Source of the DNA: Pseudophaeobacter profundi
GTDB taxonomy: Bacteria > Pseudomonadota > Alphaproteobacteria > Rhodobacterales > Rhodobacteraceae
DNA: 64,000 nt
Direction of reading: 5' to 3'
Assembly: GCF_029697505.1 (NCBI RefSeq)
Contig: NZ_JARJEF010000001.1
Span: 558,001 to 622,000 of the forward strand
Part shown: one piece after another, positions 1-7,788 of the stretch
How the letters are laid out: every line of letters starts with the position of its first letter
Numbering within the stretch: the first letter of the stretch is position 1
Made by a program: the position numbers and the translations under genes
Notes under the pieces: model-generated
Told to the model about the DNA's origin: nothing
Databases searched by the model: none
Seen by the model: the letters and a program-made list of their open reading frames with translations, nothing else

Positions 1-563
1 GCCAGACGGGGGGCCACCGTGCTGATCAGCTGATTGATCGCCTGGCCAGACAGGCTCAGCCGGAGCGAGAAAAAGGCAGTTTCAGCCCCATCATCCCGAG
101 CCAATGGCCCGGCAGAAGCAAAGACCCGCAGGCAGTCAAACATCACGCTTTGCGCATCGGGGTCGAACCCTTCGGATGCGGCGGCATCTTGAATCGTGCG
201 CAATAAAAAGGCAGTCGTCGCCGGCAGCTCTATTAGCGCCCCCGGCAGCCCGGCAGCGCCGCCTGCTGCCCCCATGGCCGTACTGACCAAACGATTGACC
301 CTGGGCGTTTGCCCCGGCACCACCCGGCGGGACTGACGCGCCGCCTGCATGGCCAGATGCAACGCCTGCTGGGTCGACTGCTCCAACTGGCCGCGCAGCC
401 CGGCTGGCAACCGTGCCAACACACTCTCGACCTGACCGCCCAGCACATTGAGAAGATTGACCCCAAGGCCACTTGCCGCTTGGTAGCGCTGCGCCAGGGC
501 CGCAAGCTCGGCCTCGAACTCGGCCCCCGTCAGGCTGCGCCGATCTGTCAGTATCTCACTCAT
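1..563 (-). CDS. EcsC family protein (partial, C-terminus beyond window)
   Basis: At least 187 residues read leftwards from an ATG at 563 to the window edge with no stop. The start is supported by TAAAGGAG just upstream. The protein begins MSEILTDRRS and has a long Ala/Leu/Gln-rich amphipathic region, then a Gly/Ala-rich segment (TAMGAAGGAAGLPGALIELP) followed by FLLRTIQDAA. This pattern is what I associate with the EcsC family, whose biochemical role is not settled. It lies 46 bp downstream of an acetyltransferase gene on the same strand and is probably cotranscribed with it. The family call is by recognition only; the missing C-terminus limits certainty. Confidence 0.7.
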   Translation of the reverse strand, partial: MSEILTDRRSLTGAEFEAELAALAQRYQAASGLGVNLLNVLGGQVESVLARLPAGLRGQLEQSTQQALHLAMQAARQSRRVVPGQTPRVNRLVSTAMGAAGGAAGLPGALIELPATTAFLLRTIQDAAASEGFDPDAQSVMFDCLRVFASAGPLARDDGAETAFFSLRLSLSGQAINQLISTVAPRL

Positions 564-609
564 CCTGCCGCACTCCTTTAGGAAAAGATTGGCCCGCAGG
601 GCACGGGTT

Positions 610-1203
610 TCAAGGTCTGGACAGGGGGGCGCCAGCAGCTTCCCAGCGAACCACCCGCCCGGAAACCCCCTGCCAGGCCCCCGGAGCCGTCGCCAAGCCC
701 AGCACCCGATCCGGGTTTGTCGGCGGCGGCATCTCGACCCCCGCAAGGCGGCGAAACCCAAAGCGCTGGTAGTAGGGCGCGTCACCGACCAGCATCACCC
801 GCTGCCAGCCATGCTCTGCCGCCTTGGCCAGACTGTCACGAATGAGAGAGCCGCCAAGCCCCTCTCCCTGGTGGGTGGGATGGACGGCAACCGGCCCGAG
901 CAACAGCGCGGTGACACGGGTATTCGGCACCTCTTCGGCATTGGTGAGCTTCCGGGCGACGGCCTGGGAATCGCAATCCCGGGGCACCGGATCGCAGCGT
1001 TCAATATGGACAGGCCAGAATCGGATCGCGCCCGCCAAAATGCCCAGTTCATCACGGGCTACCTGGCTCAACCCCGGCACCGGTGGCACATCATCGCGCA
1101 GGCGATACGACGACAGCGCCTCGCGCCCCGGCGCAAAGCACAGGTCATATAGCGCCTCAACCTCCCAACGATCATCGGGTTGCTCTGCCAACAATTCGAT
1201 CAC
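610..1203 (-). CDS. GNAT family N-acetyltransferase (YhbS-like)
   Basis: 197-residue protein when started at the GTG at 1203, which has GGAGG at 1213-1217 nine bases upstream; an in-frame ATG at 1233 lacks such a site. The acetyl-CoA P-loop is visible as GPVAVHPTHQGEGLGGSLI (motif QGEGLG about residues 112-117), followed by the GNAT C-terminal pattern in which a Tyr-Tyr-Gln-Arg-Phe-Gly-Phe stretch ends the core. It would transfer an acetyl group from acetyl-CoA to an unknown amine. It sits upstream of the EcsC-like gene on the same strand, and is divergent from the flavin reductase-like gene that starts at 1298. Confidence 0.85.
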   Translation of the reverse strand: MIELLAEQPDDRWEVEALYDLCFAPGREALSSYRLRDDVPPVPGLSQVARDELGILAGAIRFWPVHIERCDPVPRDCDSQAVARKLTNAEEVPNTRVTALLLGPVAVHPTHQGEGLGGSLIRDSLAKAAEHGWQRVMLVGDAPYYQRFGFRRLAGVEMPPPTNPDRVLGLATAPGAWQGVSGRVVRWEAAGAPLSRP

Positions 1204-1297
1204 GCTACTCGACCTCCGCGCGCTTGCCCGCATCTCTCGGGGCTGGAAATCGCCCTAGCACGGGCGTAAGTCTGGGGCAAACAATTGGAGACGCGAC

Positions 1298-1903
1298 ATG
1301 TTCTATCGCCCCGAAGACGGCCACGGGCTGCCCCACAACCCCTTTAACGCGTTGATCACGCCGCGTCCGATCGGCTGGATCTCTTCACGCGCCGCTGATG
1401 GGCACGACAATCTGGCACCCTACTCCTTTTTCAATGGCGTTGCCTATACGCCGCCGCAGGTGATGTTTGCCTCGACCGGCAGCAAGGACGACCAGCCCGG
1501 CACCAAGGACAGCCTGGCAAATATCGAGGAAACCGGCGTCTTTTGCGTCAATATTGTCGGCTACGAGATGCGCGACGCAATGAATGCCACCTCGCAGGCG
1601 CTGGCCAAAGAAGTGGATGAATTCGACCATGCCGGCCTCACGGCTGTAGACTGCGACACGATTGACTGCGCCAGAATCGACGGGGCCCCAGCGGCGCTGG
1701 AATGCAAGCTCACCCAGATCGTCACCCTGCCGGGCGCGGCCAACCGGGTCGCCTTTGGCGAGGTCACCGGCATTCATCTGCGCGACGACTGCCTGCGCGA
1801 TGGCATCTTTGATGTGACCACATTCCAACCGCTGGCCCGGATGGGCTATCGTGATTACAGCGTAATCCGCGAGGTCTTCTCGCTGGCACGCCCTGATGAC
1901 TAA
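1298..1903 (+). CDS. flavin reductase family protein
   Basis: 201 residues, ATG start preceded by TTGGAG eight bases upstream. The N-terminus (FNALITPRPIGWISSRAADGHDNLAPYSFFNGVAYTP, read in parts) is the typical FMN-binding split-barrel opening of the flavin reductase-like (DIM6/NTAB) family: a PRPIGW motif, then a segment for phosphate binding, then N-A/L-P-Y-S-F-F. Members reduce or bind FMN, sometimes as the reductase half of two-component oxygenases; no oxygenase partner is next to it. It is followed nine bases later by an acetyltransferase gene and probably forms a two-gene operon with it. The substrate cannot be told from sequence. Confidence 0.85.
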   Translation: MFYRPEDGHGLPHNPFNALITPRPIGWISSRAADGHDNLAPYSFFNGVAYTPPQVMFASTGSKDDQPGTKDSLANIEETGVFCVNIVGYEMRDAMNATSQALAKEVDEFDHAGLTAVDCDTIDCARIDGAPAALECKLTQIVTLPGAANRVAFGEVTGIHLRDDCLRDGIFDVTTFQPLARMGYRDYSVIREVFSLARPDD

Positions 1904-1912
1904 GGATTTCTG

Positions 1913-2554
1913 ATGCCCCTGCCCAACCCGGCCCTGCGCAACCCGATCGTCTTGCCAGATGGCCAGCCCCATGCCGGAACAGTCATGCTGTCGCGTGTGA
2001 TTTCGCACCCCAATATCCAGGTTGGGGACTATAGCTATGCCTCCGATTTTCAACCTCCGCAGGACTGGGCCAGCCACCTCGCCCCCTATCTCTTTGCCGG
2101 GGCGCGTGAACGGCTGGTGATTGGCCGGTTTTGCCAGATCGCCCATGGCGTGCGCTTTATCACCGCCTCGGCCAATCACGCCCAAGAGGGGATCAGCTGC
2201 TATCCCTTCCCAGTGTTTGACCCGGATCAGATGGCAGGCTTTCAGCCCGATACGCGCGATACAGTCATTGGCCACGACGTCTGGATTGGCTACGGTGCGA
2301 TGATACTGCCCGGTGCCCGGATCGGCGATGGTGCCATCATCGGCGCGGGCGCGGTCGTGCGCGGCACCATACCGCCCTATGCGATCGTGACTGGCAACCC
2401 TGCCAGCATTGCCCGCTTTCGCTTTCCAAAGCCGCAGATCGCGCGACTGCTCTCGCTGAAATGGTGGCACTGGCCACAAGAGCTGCTGTCGCGCGCCGAA
2501 CCGGCCCTGCTGTCGGGCGATCTCGAAATGCTGGAAAGCCTCGCCCCCGACTGA
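1913..2554 (+). CDS. CatB-related O-acetyltransferase (hexapeptide repeat)
   Basis: 213 residues, ATG start with TAAGGA six bases upstream. A left-handed beta-helix is shown by imperfect hexapeptide repeats across about residues 110-165 (for example IGHDVWIGYGAMILPGARIG and DGAIIGAGAVVRG), closed by the characteristic ATP-like tail IPPYAIVTGNPA. An Asn-His pair in ANHAQEG is at the place of the catalytic histidine of the xenobiotic acetyltransferase (Vat/CatB) group. Family members acetylate hydroxyl groups of antibiotics or sugars; chromosomal copies in environmental bacteria usually have no known substrate, so resistance should not be assumed. Cotranscribed with the flavin reductase-like gene. 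Confidence 0.85.
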   Translation: MPLPNPALRNPIVLPDGQPHAGTVMLSRVISHPNIQVGDYSYASDFQPPQDWASHLAPYLFAGARERLVIGRFCQIAHGVRFITASANHAQEGISCYPFPVFDPDQMAGFQPDTRDTVIGHDVWIGYGAMILPGARIGDGAIIGAGAVVRGTIPPYAIVTGNPASIARFRFPKPQIARLLSLKWWHWPQELLSRAEPALLSGDLEMLESLAPD

Positions 2555-2608
2555 CCCACACCCGCGCCAGCCCTGACCTGCTGCTTGGGTAAATCCGAAC
2601 CCCCAAAC

Positions 2609-2636
2609 AAAAAAGCCGCGCCCCGTCAGGGGCGCG
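2609..2636 (-). terminator. rho-independent terminator of the SulP gene
   Basis: A perfect 8-bp stem (CGCGCCCC at 2617-2624, GGGGCGCG at 2629-2636) with a four-base loop is followed, reading the minus strand, by six T. It lies 34 bases past the stop of the SulP transporter gene and can also separate it from the convergent acetyltransferase gene. Confidence 0.85.
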
Positions 2637-2669
2637 ACCGCACAACAAACTGGCAGGGTGGCAGCAGGA

Positions 2670-4313
2670 TCAGTGACCGCCAAGAATCCCGGTTTTGACC
2701 GAATAGTCCACCGCTACCTGATACTCAGGATCATCGTCGCTATCGATCATCAGATGGCCGGCCTTAGCCAGCAATTCATGACAATCCCGGCTAAGGTGGC
2801 GCAGCATCAAGGTCTTGCCTGCCGCCTCATATTTGCCGGCGATGACCTCGATTGCCTGCAACGCTGACTGGTCCACAACTCGGCTGCGTTCAAATTCGAC
2901 AATCACCTTGTCGGGGTCATTTTCCACGTCGAACAGCTCGATGAAGCCATCAGTAGAGCCAAAGAACAGCGGCCCCTCAATCTCATAGACCTTGGCGCCT
3001 TCCTCACTTTCGGACTCGCGTGTGATGGCATGAATACGGCGTGCGTTGTTCCAGGCATAGGCCAGCGCCGACACGATCACCCCAACCACAACCGCAATGG
3101 CAAGGTCGCTCATGACGGTAACGACAGTCACCAGAACAATCACAAAGGCATCCATCGGCGGTACTTTGGTCATGATTTTCAAGCTGTTCCAGGCAAAGGT
3201 GCCAATCACCACCATGAACATCACGCCCACCAGCGCCGCCAGCGGGATCTGCTCGATCAGTGGCGAGGCCACGACGATGAACAACAACAGGCAGAGCGCC
3301 GCGACGATACCGGCAATCCGGGTCCGACCGCCCGATTTAACATTAATCATCGACTGACCAATCATGGCACAGCCCCCCATGCCGCCAAAGAAACCGGTGA
3401 TCACATTTGCAGTGCCCTGGGCGATGCATTCCTGACTGGCGCCGCCCCGCTTGCCAGTGATTTCCCCCACCAGGTTCAGCGTCAGCAGGCTCTCGATCAG
3501 GCCAATGGCGGCCAGGATCACCGCATAGGGCAGGATGATCTTAAGCGTTTCCAGATTGAACGGTGCCAGCATATCCCCGTAGATGCCCAGCCCTTGGCCA
3601 AAGGGATTATGCAGCGAGGGCAAGGCCCCCTTGATCGACGCCATATCCCCCACACGCGGCACATCTAGGCCAAAGACGATCACGATACCGGCCACGATAC
3701 CAATCCCGGCCAGCGGCGCGGGAATGATCGAGGTGATCTTGGGTGTGGCCCAGATGATCGCCATGGTCAGCCCGACCAGCCCCAGCATCACCATCAATGA
3801 CAGCCCAGACAGCCACTCGGCGCCACCACTGCCCGGCACCTTGAACTGCGTCATCTGCGCCAGGAAAATCACGATCGCCAGACCATTCACAAAACCCAAC
3901 ATCACCGGATGCGGCACCAGACGGATGAATTTCCCCCAATGCATCACCCCGGCAATCAGCTGAAAAATGCCCATGAGAACCACGGTGGCAAAAAGATATT
4001 CGACCCCGTGCTGGGCCACCAGCGCAACCATCACCACGGCCAACGCACCGGTGGCGCCAGAAATCATCCCCGGACGCCCGCCAATCAAGGCTGTTACCAG
4101 CCCAACCATAAACGCCGCATAAAGCCCAACCAGAGGGTGCACCCCGGCAACAAAGGCAAAGGCCACCGCTTCGGGCACCAGGGCCAGCGAGACCGTGAAA
4201 CCCGACAGGATCTCGGTGCGCACCCGCGCAACGGACCAGCCTTCGTCCTGCATGATCGAAAGGTTCGGCGGGGAGATATGATTGGCCAGCAGGGCCATGG
4301 CGGCGCGTCTCAT
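2670..4313 (-). CDS. SulP family inorganic anion transporter with STAS domain
   Basis: 547 residues from the ATG at 4313 (MRRAAMALL); an ATG at 4298 is the main alternative, and neither has a strong ribosome-binding site. The N-terminal two thirds hold about ten to twelve hydrophobic segments, beginning with the family signature region ILSGFTVSLALVPEAVAFAF and VGLYAAFMVGLVTALIGGRPGM. The last ~110 residues form a STAS domain (EGPLFFGSTDGFIELF, VIVEFERSRVVDQSALQAIE). SulP proteins carry sulfate, bicarbonate or other anions across the inner membrane, commonly with Na+ or H+. The compact length is like BicA-type carriers, but the substrate is not decidable. It stands alone, with its own terminator. 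Confidence 0.92.
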   Translation of the reverse strand: MRRAAMALLANHISPPNLSIMQDEGWSVARVRTEILSGFTVSLALVPEAVAFAFVAGVHPLVGLYAAFMVGLVTALIGGRPGMISGATGALAVVMVALVAQHGVEYLFATVVLMGIFQLIAGVMHWGKFIRLVPHPVMLGFVNGLAIVIFLAQMTQFKVPGSGGAEWLSGLSLMVMLGLVGLTMAIIWATPKITSIIPAPLAGIGIVAGIVIVFGLDVPRVGDMASIKGALPSLHNPFGQGLGIYGDMLAPFNLETLKIILPYAVILAAIGLIESLLTLNLVGEITGKRGGASQECIAQGTANVITGFFGGMGGCAMIGQSMINVKSGGRTRIAGIVAALCLLLFIVVASPLIEQIPLAALVGVMFMVVIGTFAWNSLKIMTKVPPMDAFVIVLVTVVTVMSDLAIAVVVGVIVSALAYAWNNARRIHAITRESESEEGAKVYEIEGPLFFGSTDGFIELFDVENDPDKVIVEFERSRVVDQSALQAIEVIAGKYEAAGKTLMLRHLSRDCHELLAKAGHLMIDSDDDPEYQVAVDYSVKTGILGGH

Positions 4314-4416
4314 TGGGGGGGGTACCTGTGATTGGAGGAGCTTTGTTCGCTGCCCGCCCCTAGCGGAATTTCGCCAATGGCACAAGGGCTGGGGCCGCTG
4401 TCGGCGGCCTGGCCGA

Positions 4417-4938
4417 TCAGATTGGCCAGGCCAAGACACTGGTCTGAACACTGGCTACAGCAGCTGCCGCAATATACAGCCCCAGCCCAAAGCTGAGATG
4501 GGTCAGCAAACTGCGCCTGCGCGCGGCCCAGGGGTTAGGCAGTTTGCGCGCCGCAAGCCCCAGCCCAAGCCCCGGCTGCAGGGTTGCCATCGGAATCACC
4601 ACGGTCAGCGCGCCAAAACCAAGGCACACCAGCAGCTGTGGCTCTGCCAGTGCCGCGCGCCCCAGCACCAGCCACATCGCCGCAGCCAGCCCAACGCCAA
4701 CCACATAGTGAAACAGCCAGCCCAGAGCCCGGTCAAAAGGCTGCACCGGGGCGGTCTTTGCATCCTTCAGCACCCAGTGGCCCTGCGCTAGCTGTCCCAG
4801 CCAGCGCCCCACCAGGGCCCAATCCATGGATTTCTCGTGCAACAGGCGGCTGCGCAGCAATGTACAGACATCCATAACCCCCGTCGCGATAAGCCCCACC
4901 AACAGAATGCGCCCCATTTCCAGATAAAACCCGCTCAT
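4417..4938 (-). CDS. DUF2938 family membrane protein
   Basis: 173 residues, ATG start with AAGGAG seven bases upstream. Four hydrophobic segments are visible (residues ~8-26, 75-92, 102-118, 147-165), with conserved-looking features of the DUF2938 family: GVMDVCTLLRSR near the first helix, WLFHYVVGVGLAAA in the second and IPMATLQPGLGLGLAA later. Function unknown. It is transcribed divergently from a MerR-type regulator with 73 bp between starts, the usual arrangement for a regulator and its target, and a SoxR-like dyad lies in that gap. The end of the gene is 103 bp from the SulP start on the same strand. Confidence 0.8.
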   Translation of the reverse strand: MSGFYLEMGRILLVGLIATGVMDVCTLLRSRLLHEKSMDWALVGRWLGQLAQGHWVLKDAKTAPVQPFDRALGWLFHYVVGVGLAAAMWLVLGRAALAEPQLLVCLGFGALTVVIPMATLQPGLGLGLAARKLPNPWAARRRSLLTHLSFGLGLYIAAAAVASVQTSVLAWPI

Positions 4939-4988
4939 CCCAAACTCCTTTTCTTGACGGATGATTGTAACAGGTGTCTTGTTTGCGA

Positions 4989-5006
4989 ATTAAAGTGCAC
5001 TTGAGG
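4989..5006. promoter_or_regulatory. SoxR-like/MerR-type operator between DUF2938 and MerR genes
   Basis: On the minus strand the site reads CCTCAAGTGCACTTTAAT. The first half, CCTCAAGT, is identical to a half of the enterobacterial SoxR box (CCTCAAGTTAACTTGAGG) and the inner ACTT of the second half is kept. A TTGACC hexamer overlaps it on the same strand (5010-5005), as in MerR-type promoters where the dyad sits in the spacer. The site also overlaps the ribosome-binding region of the merR-like gene starting at 5012, so the regulator could limit itself. Comparison is from memory of the consensus. Confidence 0.5.
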
Positions 5007-5011
5007 TCAAG

Positions 5012-5434
5012 ATGAAATCGATGGATATCGCCGACGTGGCCGCCCGGGCTGGTGTGAAGCCCTCTGCCCTGCGCTATTATGAAGAGCTGGGCCTGATTGC
5101 CGCCGACAGTCGCAAGGGGCTGCGTCGGCAATATGACGCCTCGGTGCTGGACCGTCTGGCATTGATTGCCATGGGGCGGCGGGCCGGGTTCTCGCTGCGC
5201 GATATTGCCAACATCTTTGGCCCTGCCAGTGCGGCGCAGGCGGATTTCACCCTTGATCGCGACCGCTTGCTCAGCCGCGCAGAGGAGGTTGACCACCGCA
5301 TACGCGAACTGGCCATCTTGTCACGCGCACTCCGTCATGTCGCCCGCTGCCAGGCGCCGCAGCATTCCCAATGCCCCACCTTTCGCAAGATGATGGACAG
5401 CGCCCTGCAGCACCCCGACCGCAGCCTGCGATAG
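5012..5434 (+). CDS. MerR family transcriptional regulator
   Basis: 140 residues, ATG start with TTGAGG upstream. Residues ~4-70 form the MerR winged helix (MDIADVAARAGVKPSALRYY, EELGLI, RRQYDASVLDRLALIAMGRR, AGFSLRDIANIF), followed by a coiled-coil dimer helix (~80-112). The C-terminus has two cysteines and a histidine in CQAPQHSQCPTF, suitable for a metal or redox sensor, but the spacing differs from the SoxR Cys-X2-Cys-X-Cys-X5-Cys cluster, so an iron-sulfur centre is not implied. Divergent DUF2938 gene is the likely target. The inducing signal is unknown. Confidence 0.85.
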   Translation: MKSMDIADVAARAGVKPSALRYYEELGLIAADSRKGLRRQYDASVLDRLALIAMGRRAGFSLRDIANIFGPASAAQADFTLDRDRLLSRAEEVDHRIRELAILSRALRHVARCQAPQHSQCPTFRKMMDSALQHPDRSLR

Positions 5435-5519
5435 GCCGCGCCACCGCAAACCACCACCAAAGACCGCCAGCCAGCCGTCCGGTACAGTGGTTGCTGCAGT
5501 TGTCAAACTGCCACCAGAC

Positions 5520-5555
5520 AGGCACAAATCAACAGGCACAAATCAACAGGCACAA
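5520..5555. repeat. 14-bp direct tandem repeat, 2.6 copies
   Basis: AGGCACAAATCAAC is present at 5520-5533 and 5534-5547, and its first eight bases again at 5548-5555. It lies in the 195-bp gap between the MerR-like gene and mtnP, about 75 bases before the mtnP start, so within or near its promoter or leader. Confidence 0.9.
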
Positions 5556-5629
5556 CCGCAGCGCCCCAACCAGGTAGGTGGGCAAGCAGGCAGGCAGAGA
5601 ACCAACCGAATACAACAGGAGCAAGACGC

Positions 5630-6508
5630 GTGACACAGGACACCATGATCGCCGTGATCGGCGGATCCGGCATTTATGAAATCGACGGGCTGAAGGACGC
5701 CAGCTGGACCTCGGTTGAAACCCCCTGGGGCGCGCCCTCGGATCAGATCCTCACCGGGCAGCTGGACGGGGTGAAAATGGCCTTCCTGCCCCGCCACGGG
5801 CGCGGCCATGTCCATTCGCCAACCGAAGTGCCCTACCGCGCCAATATCGACGCGCTCAAGCGGCTTGGGGTGACGGATGTGTTTTCTGTTTCCGCCTGCG
5901 GATCCTTCCGCGAGCAAATGGCGCCGGGAGATTTTGTCATCGTCGATCAGTTCATCGATCGGACCTTCGCCCGCGAGAAAAGCTTCTTTGGAACCGGCTG
6001 CGTCGCCCATGTAAGTGTCGCCCATCCGACCTGTGCCCGCCTGTCCGATGCAGCTGAACAGGCCGCCCGCGCGGCAGGCGTAACGGTGCATCGCGGCGGC
6101 ACCTATCTCTGTATGGAGGGGCCGCAGTTCTCGTCGATAGCGGAATCCAAAATGTATCGCGAAAGCTGGGGCTGTGATGTGATCGGCATGACAAACATGC
6201 CCGAGGCCAAGCTCGCCCGCGAGGCCGAACTCTGCTATGCCTCCATCGCCATGGTCACCGATTACGACAGCTGGCACCCTGATCACGGGGCAGTCGATAT
6301 CAGCGATATTCTGTCCACGCTACAGGGCAATTCCAGCCATGCCCGCGCGCTGGTGCGCCATCTGCCCGCGCTCTTGGGGCCTGCACGCGCCCCCTGTCCG
6401 CAGGGCTGCGACCGCGCGCTGGAATTCGCCGTGATGACTGCTCCCGAAAAACGCGATCCGGCCCTGCTGGCAAAGTTGGATGCGGTGGCGGGCCGGGTGC
6501 TGGGCTGA
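5630..6508 (+). CDS. mtnP: S-methyl-5'-thioadenosine phosphorylase
   Basis: 292 residues from a GTG at 5630 preceded by AGGAG seven bases upstream; an ATG at 5645 lies inside the conserved start. The enzyme splits methylthioadenosine with phosphate into adenine and 5-methylthioribose-1-phosphate. Visible motifs are the phosphate-binding IAVIGGSGIYE (residues ~7-17), FLPRHGRGH, the substrate region YRANIDALKRLG, CMEGPQFSS and the base-binding MTNMPEAKLAREAELCYASIAMVTDYDSW. Length fits the family (280-300). apt, which uses the released adenine, follows two genes later on the same strand. A terminator-like hairpin follows the stop. Confidence 0.95.
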   Translation: MTQDTMIAVIGGSGIYEIDGLKDASWTSVETPWGAPSDQILTGQLDGVKMAFLPRHGRGHVHSPTEVPYRANIDALKRLGVTDVFSVSACGSFREQMAPGDFVIVDQFIDRTFAREKSFFGTGCVAHVSVAHPTCARLSDAAEQAARAAGVTVHRGGTYLCMEGPQFSSIAESKMYRESWGCDVIGMTNMPEAKLAREAELCYASIAMVTDYDSWHPDHGAVDISDILSTLQGNSSHARALVRHLPALLGPARAPCPQGCDRALEFAVMTAPEKRDPALLAKLDAVAGRVLG

Positions 6509-6540
6509 CCGCCGCCAACAGGCAGTTTTTCGCAACTGGA

Positions 6541-6568
6541 GGCGGGCCTTTTTGCCTGCCCCCTTTTT
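6541..6568 (+). terminator. terminator after mtnP
   Basis: Seven-bp stem with one G-U pair (GGCGGGC at 6541-6547, GCCTGCC at 6554-6560), six-base loop, then CCC and five T. It lies 33 bases past the mtnP stop and separates mtnP from the DUF418 gene. Confidence 0.75.
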
Positions 6569-6661
6569 ATTTCGCCGCCCGCCCCTTCATTAGATAGGTA
6601 GCTTCACGGCGACGTGATGAGACACATTCATAGTTGTCAGACAAATTTGAGAGAGCTCCAC

Positions 6662-7672
6662 ATGCGCCAAAATGGATTGGATATTGCACGGTTTCTTGCC
6701 TATTGCGGCATGGTTCTGGTGAATTTCAGGATTGCAGCGCAGGTCACTGCCGGACAGGATTTTGCCTCGCTGCTGACCAACAGCCTGGAGGGACGTGCCG
6801 CGGCGCTTTTTGTTGTACTGGCCGGGATTGGCCTGAGCATGGGCACAAGCACCAAACGCGAAATTCTTGCACGGGCCGGGGTTCTCTTTGCGCTGGGGCT
6901 CTTGAACCTGCAGGTATTCGAGGCGGATATTCTGCATTTCTACGCACTGTATTTTCTGCTCGCCCTGCCCTTTGTGAAAGTGGCCCCCCGCCACCTGCTG
7001 GCCGCCGCGCTTGGCGCGGTAGTGATTGGCCTCCTGGGGCTTTTGCTGCTGGACTATGAGGCACATTGGGATTGGAATGACCTGAGCTACGCAGAGTTCT
7101 GGACCTTGGAAGGATTTCTGCGCCACGCCTTTTTCAACGGCTGGCACCCCGTATTCCCCTGGATAAGCTTTGTCTTTATTGGCATGTGGATCGGGCGGCA
7201 GGATCTGGGACAAAAAGCAGTTCAGACCCGGCTAATCCTCTGGGGTGGTACAAGCGCCTTGCTGGCCAGCCTGCCCGGCCAAATGGTACAAGATCCGGAT
7301 CTGGCCGCAGTGCTCGGCACCGCAGCGCTGCCGCCGGGGCCGTTCTACATCCTCGCTGCCAGCGGCAGTGCCGCGCTGGTTCTCGGCCTTACACTGCGCG
7401 CCACCCCAACCCTGGACCGGCTTGGCCTCGGCGAATGGCTGGCCGCGCCGGGGCGGATCGCGCTGAGCCTATATATCGCGCATATCCTGGTGGGCATGGG
7501 CACGCTGGAGGCCCTGGGGCAGCTGGATGGCAGTCTCACCCCGCAACAGATCTTAGGCTACAGCCTTGGCTTCTGTGCGCTCTCCATGATGCTAAGCTGG
7601 CTTTGGGGGCTCTTCGCCAGACGCGGCCCACTGGAAGGCCTGATGCGCCTGACAACTCGAGTATTTCGCTGA
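6662..7672 (+). CDS. DUF418-like multi-pass membrane protein
   Basis: 336 residues from the ATG at 6662 (MRQNGLDIARF); further in-frame starts at 6614-6617 would put charged residues before the first helix and are less likely. About nine to ten hydrophobic helices are seen, starting with GLDIARFLAYCGMVLVNF, an arrangement shared with DUF418/YeiB and heparan-alpha-glucosaminide acetyltransferase-like proteins: Asp-Ile-Ala/R in helix 1, a WHPVFPWISFVFIGMWIG middle segment and the C-terminal APGRIALSLYIAHILVG typical of DUF418. These families may acylate extracytoplasmic substrates; nothing here shows which. Sits between mtnP and apt but after a terminator, so it may be independently transcribed. 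Confidence 0.7.
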   Translation: MRQNGLDIARFLAYCGMVLVNFRIAAQVTAGQDFASLLTNSLEGRAAALFVVLAGIGLSMGTSTKREILARAGVLFALGLLNLQVFEADILHFYALYFLLALPFVKVAPRHLLAAALGAVVIGLLGLLLLDYEAHWDWNDLSYAEFWTLEGFLRHAFFNGWHPVFPWISFVFIGMWIGRQDLGQKAVQTRLILWGGTSALLASLPGQMVQDPDLAAVLGTAALPPGPFYILAASGSAALVLGLTLRATPTLDRLGLGEWLAAPGRIALSLYIAHILVGMGTLEALGQLDGSLTPQQILGYSLGFCALSMMLSWLWGLFARRGPLEGLMRLTTRVFR

Positions 7673-7788
7673 CCTCATGGGGATGCGCCGCACCCTCACC
7701 CCTTGCGTGCGTCCTCTGCATCAGCCAAACCCTGTTGGCCTGAAGGCGCGCCCTACGATACCATCTGCCAATAACGGAAAGCCGAACC

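Noticed and set aside
1385-2683. Long open frame on the minus strand opposite the flavin reductase and acetyltransferase genes
   Set aside because: It is a shadow of GC-rich coding sequence: it lies opposite two genes with clear families and ribosome sites, and its translation has no recognisable domain.
2670-4451. Longer SulP start at 4451
   Set aside because: The extra 46 residues overlap the end of the DUF2938 gene and look non-coding (Arg/Pro/Gln-rich); family N-termini fit the start at 4313 or 4298.
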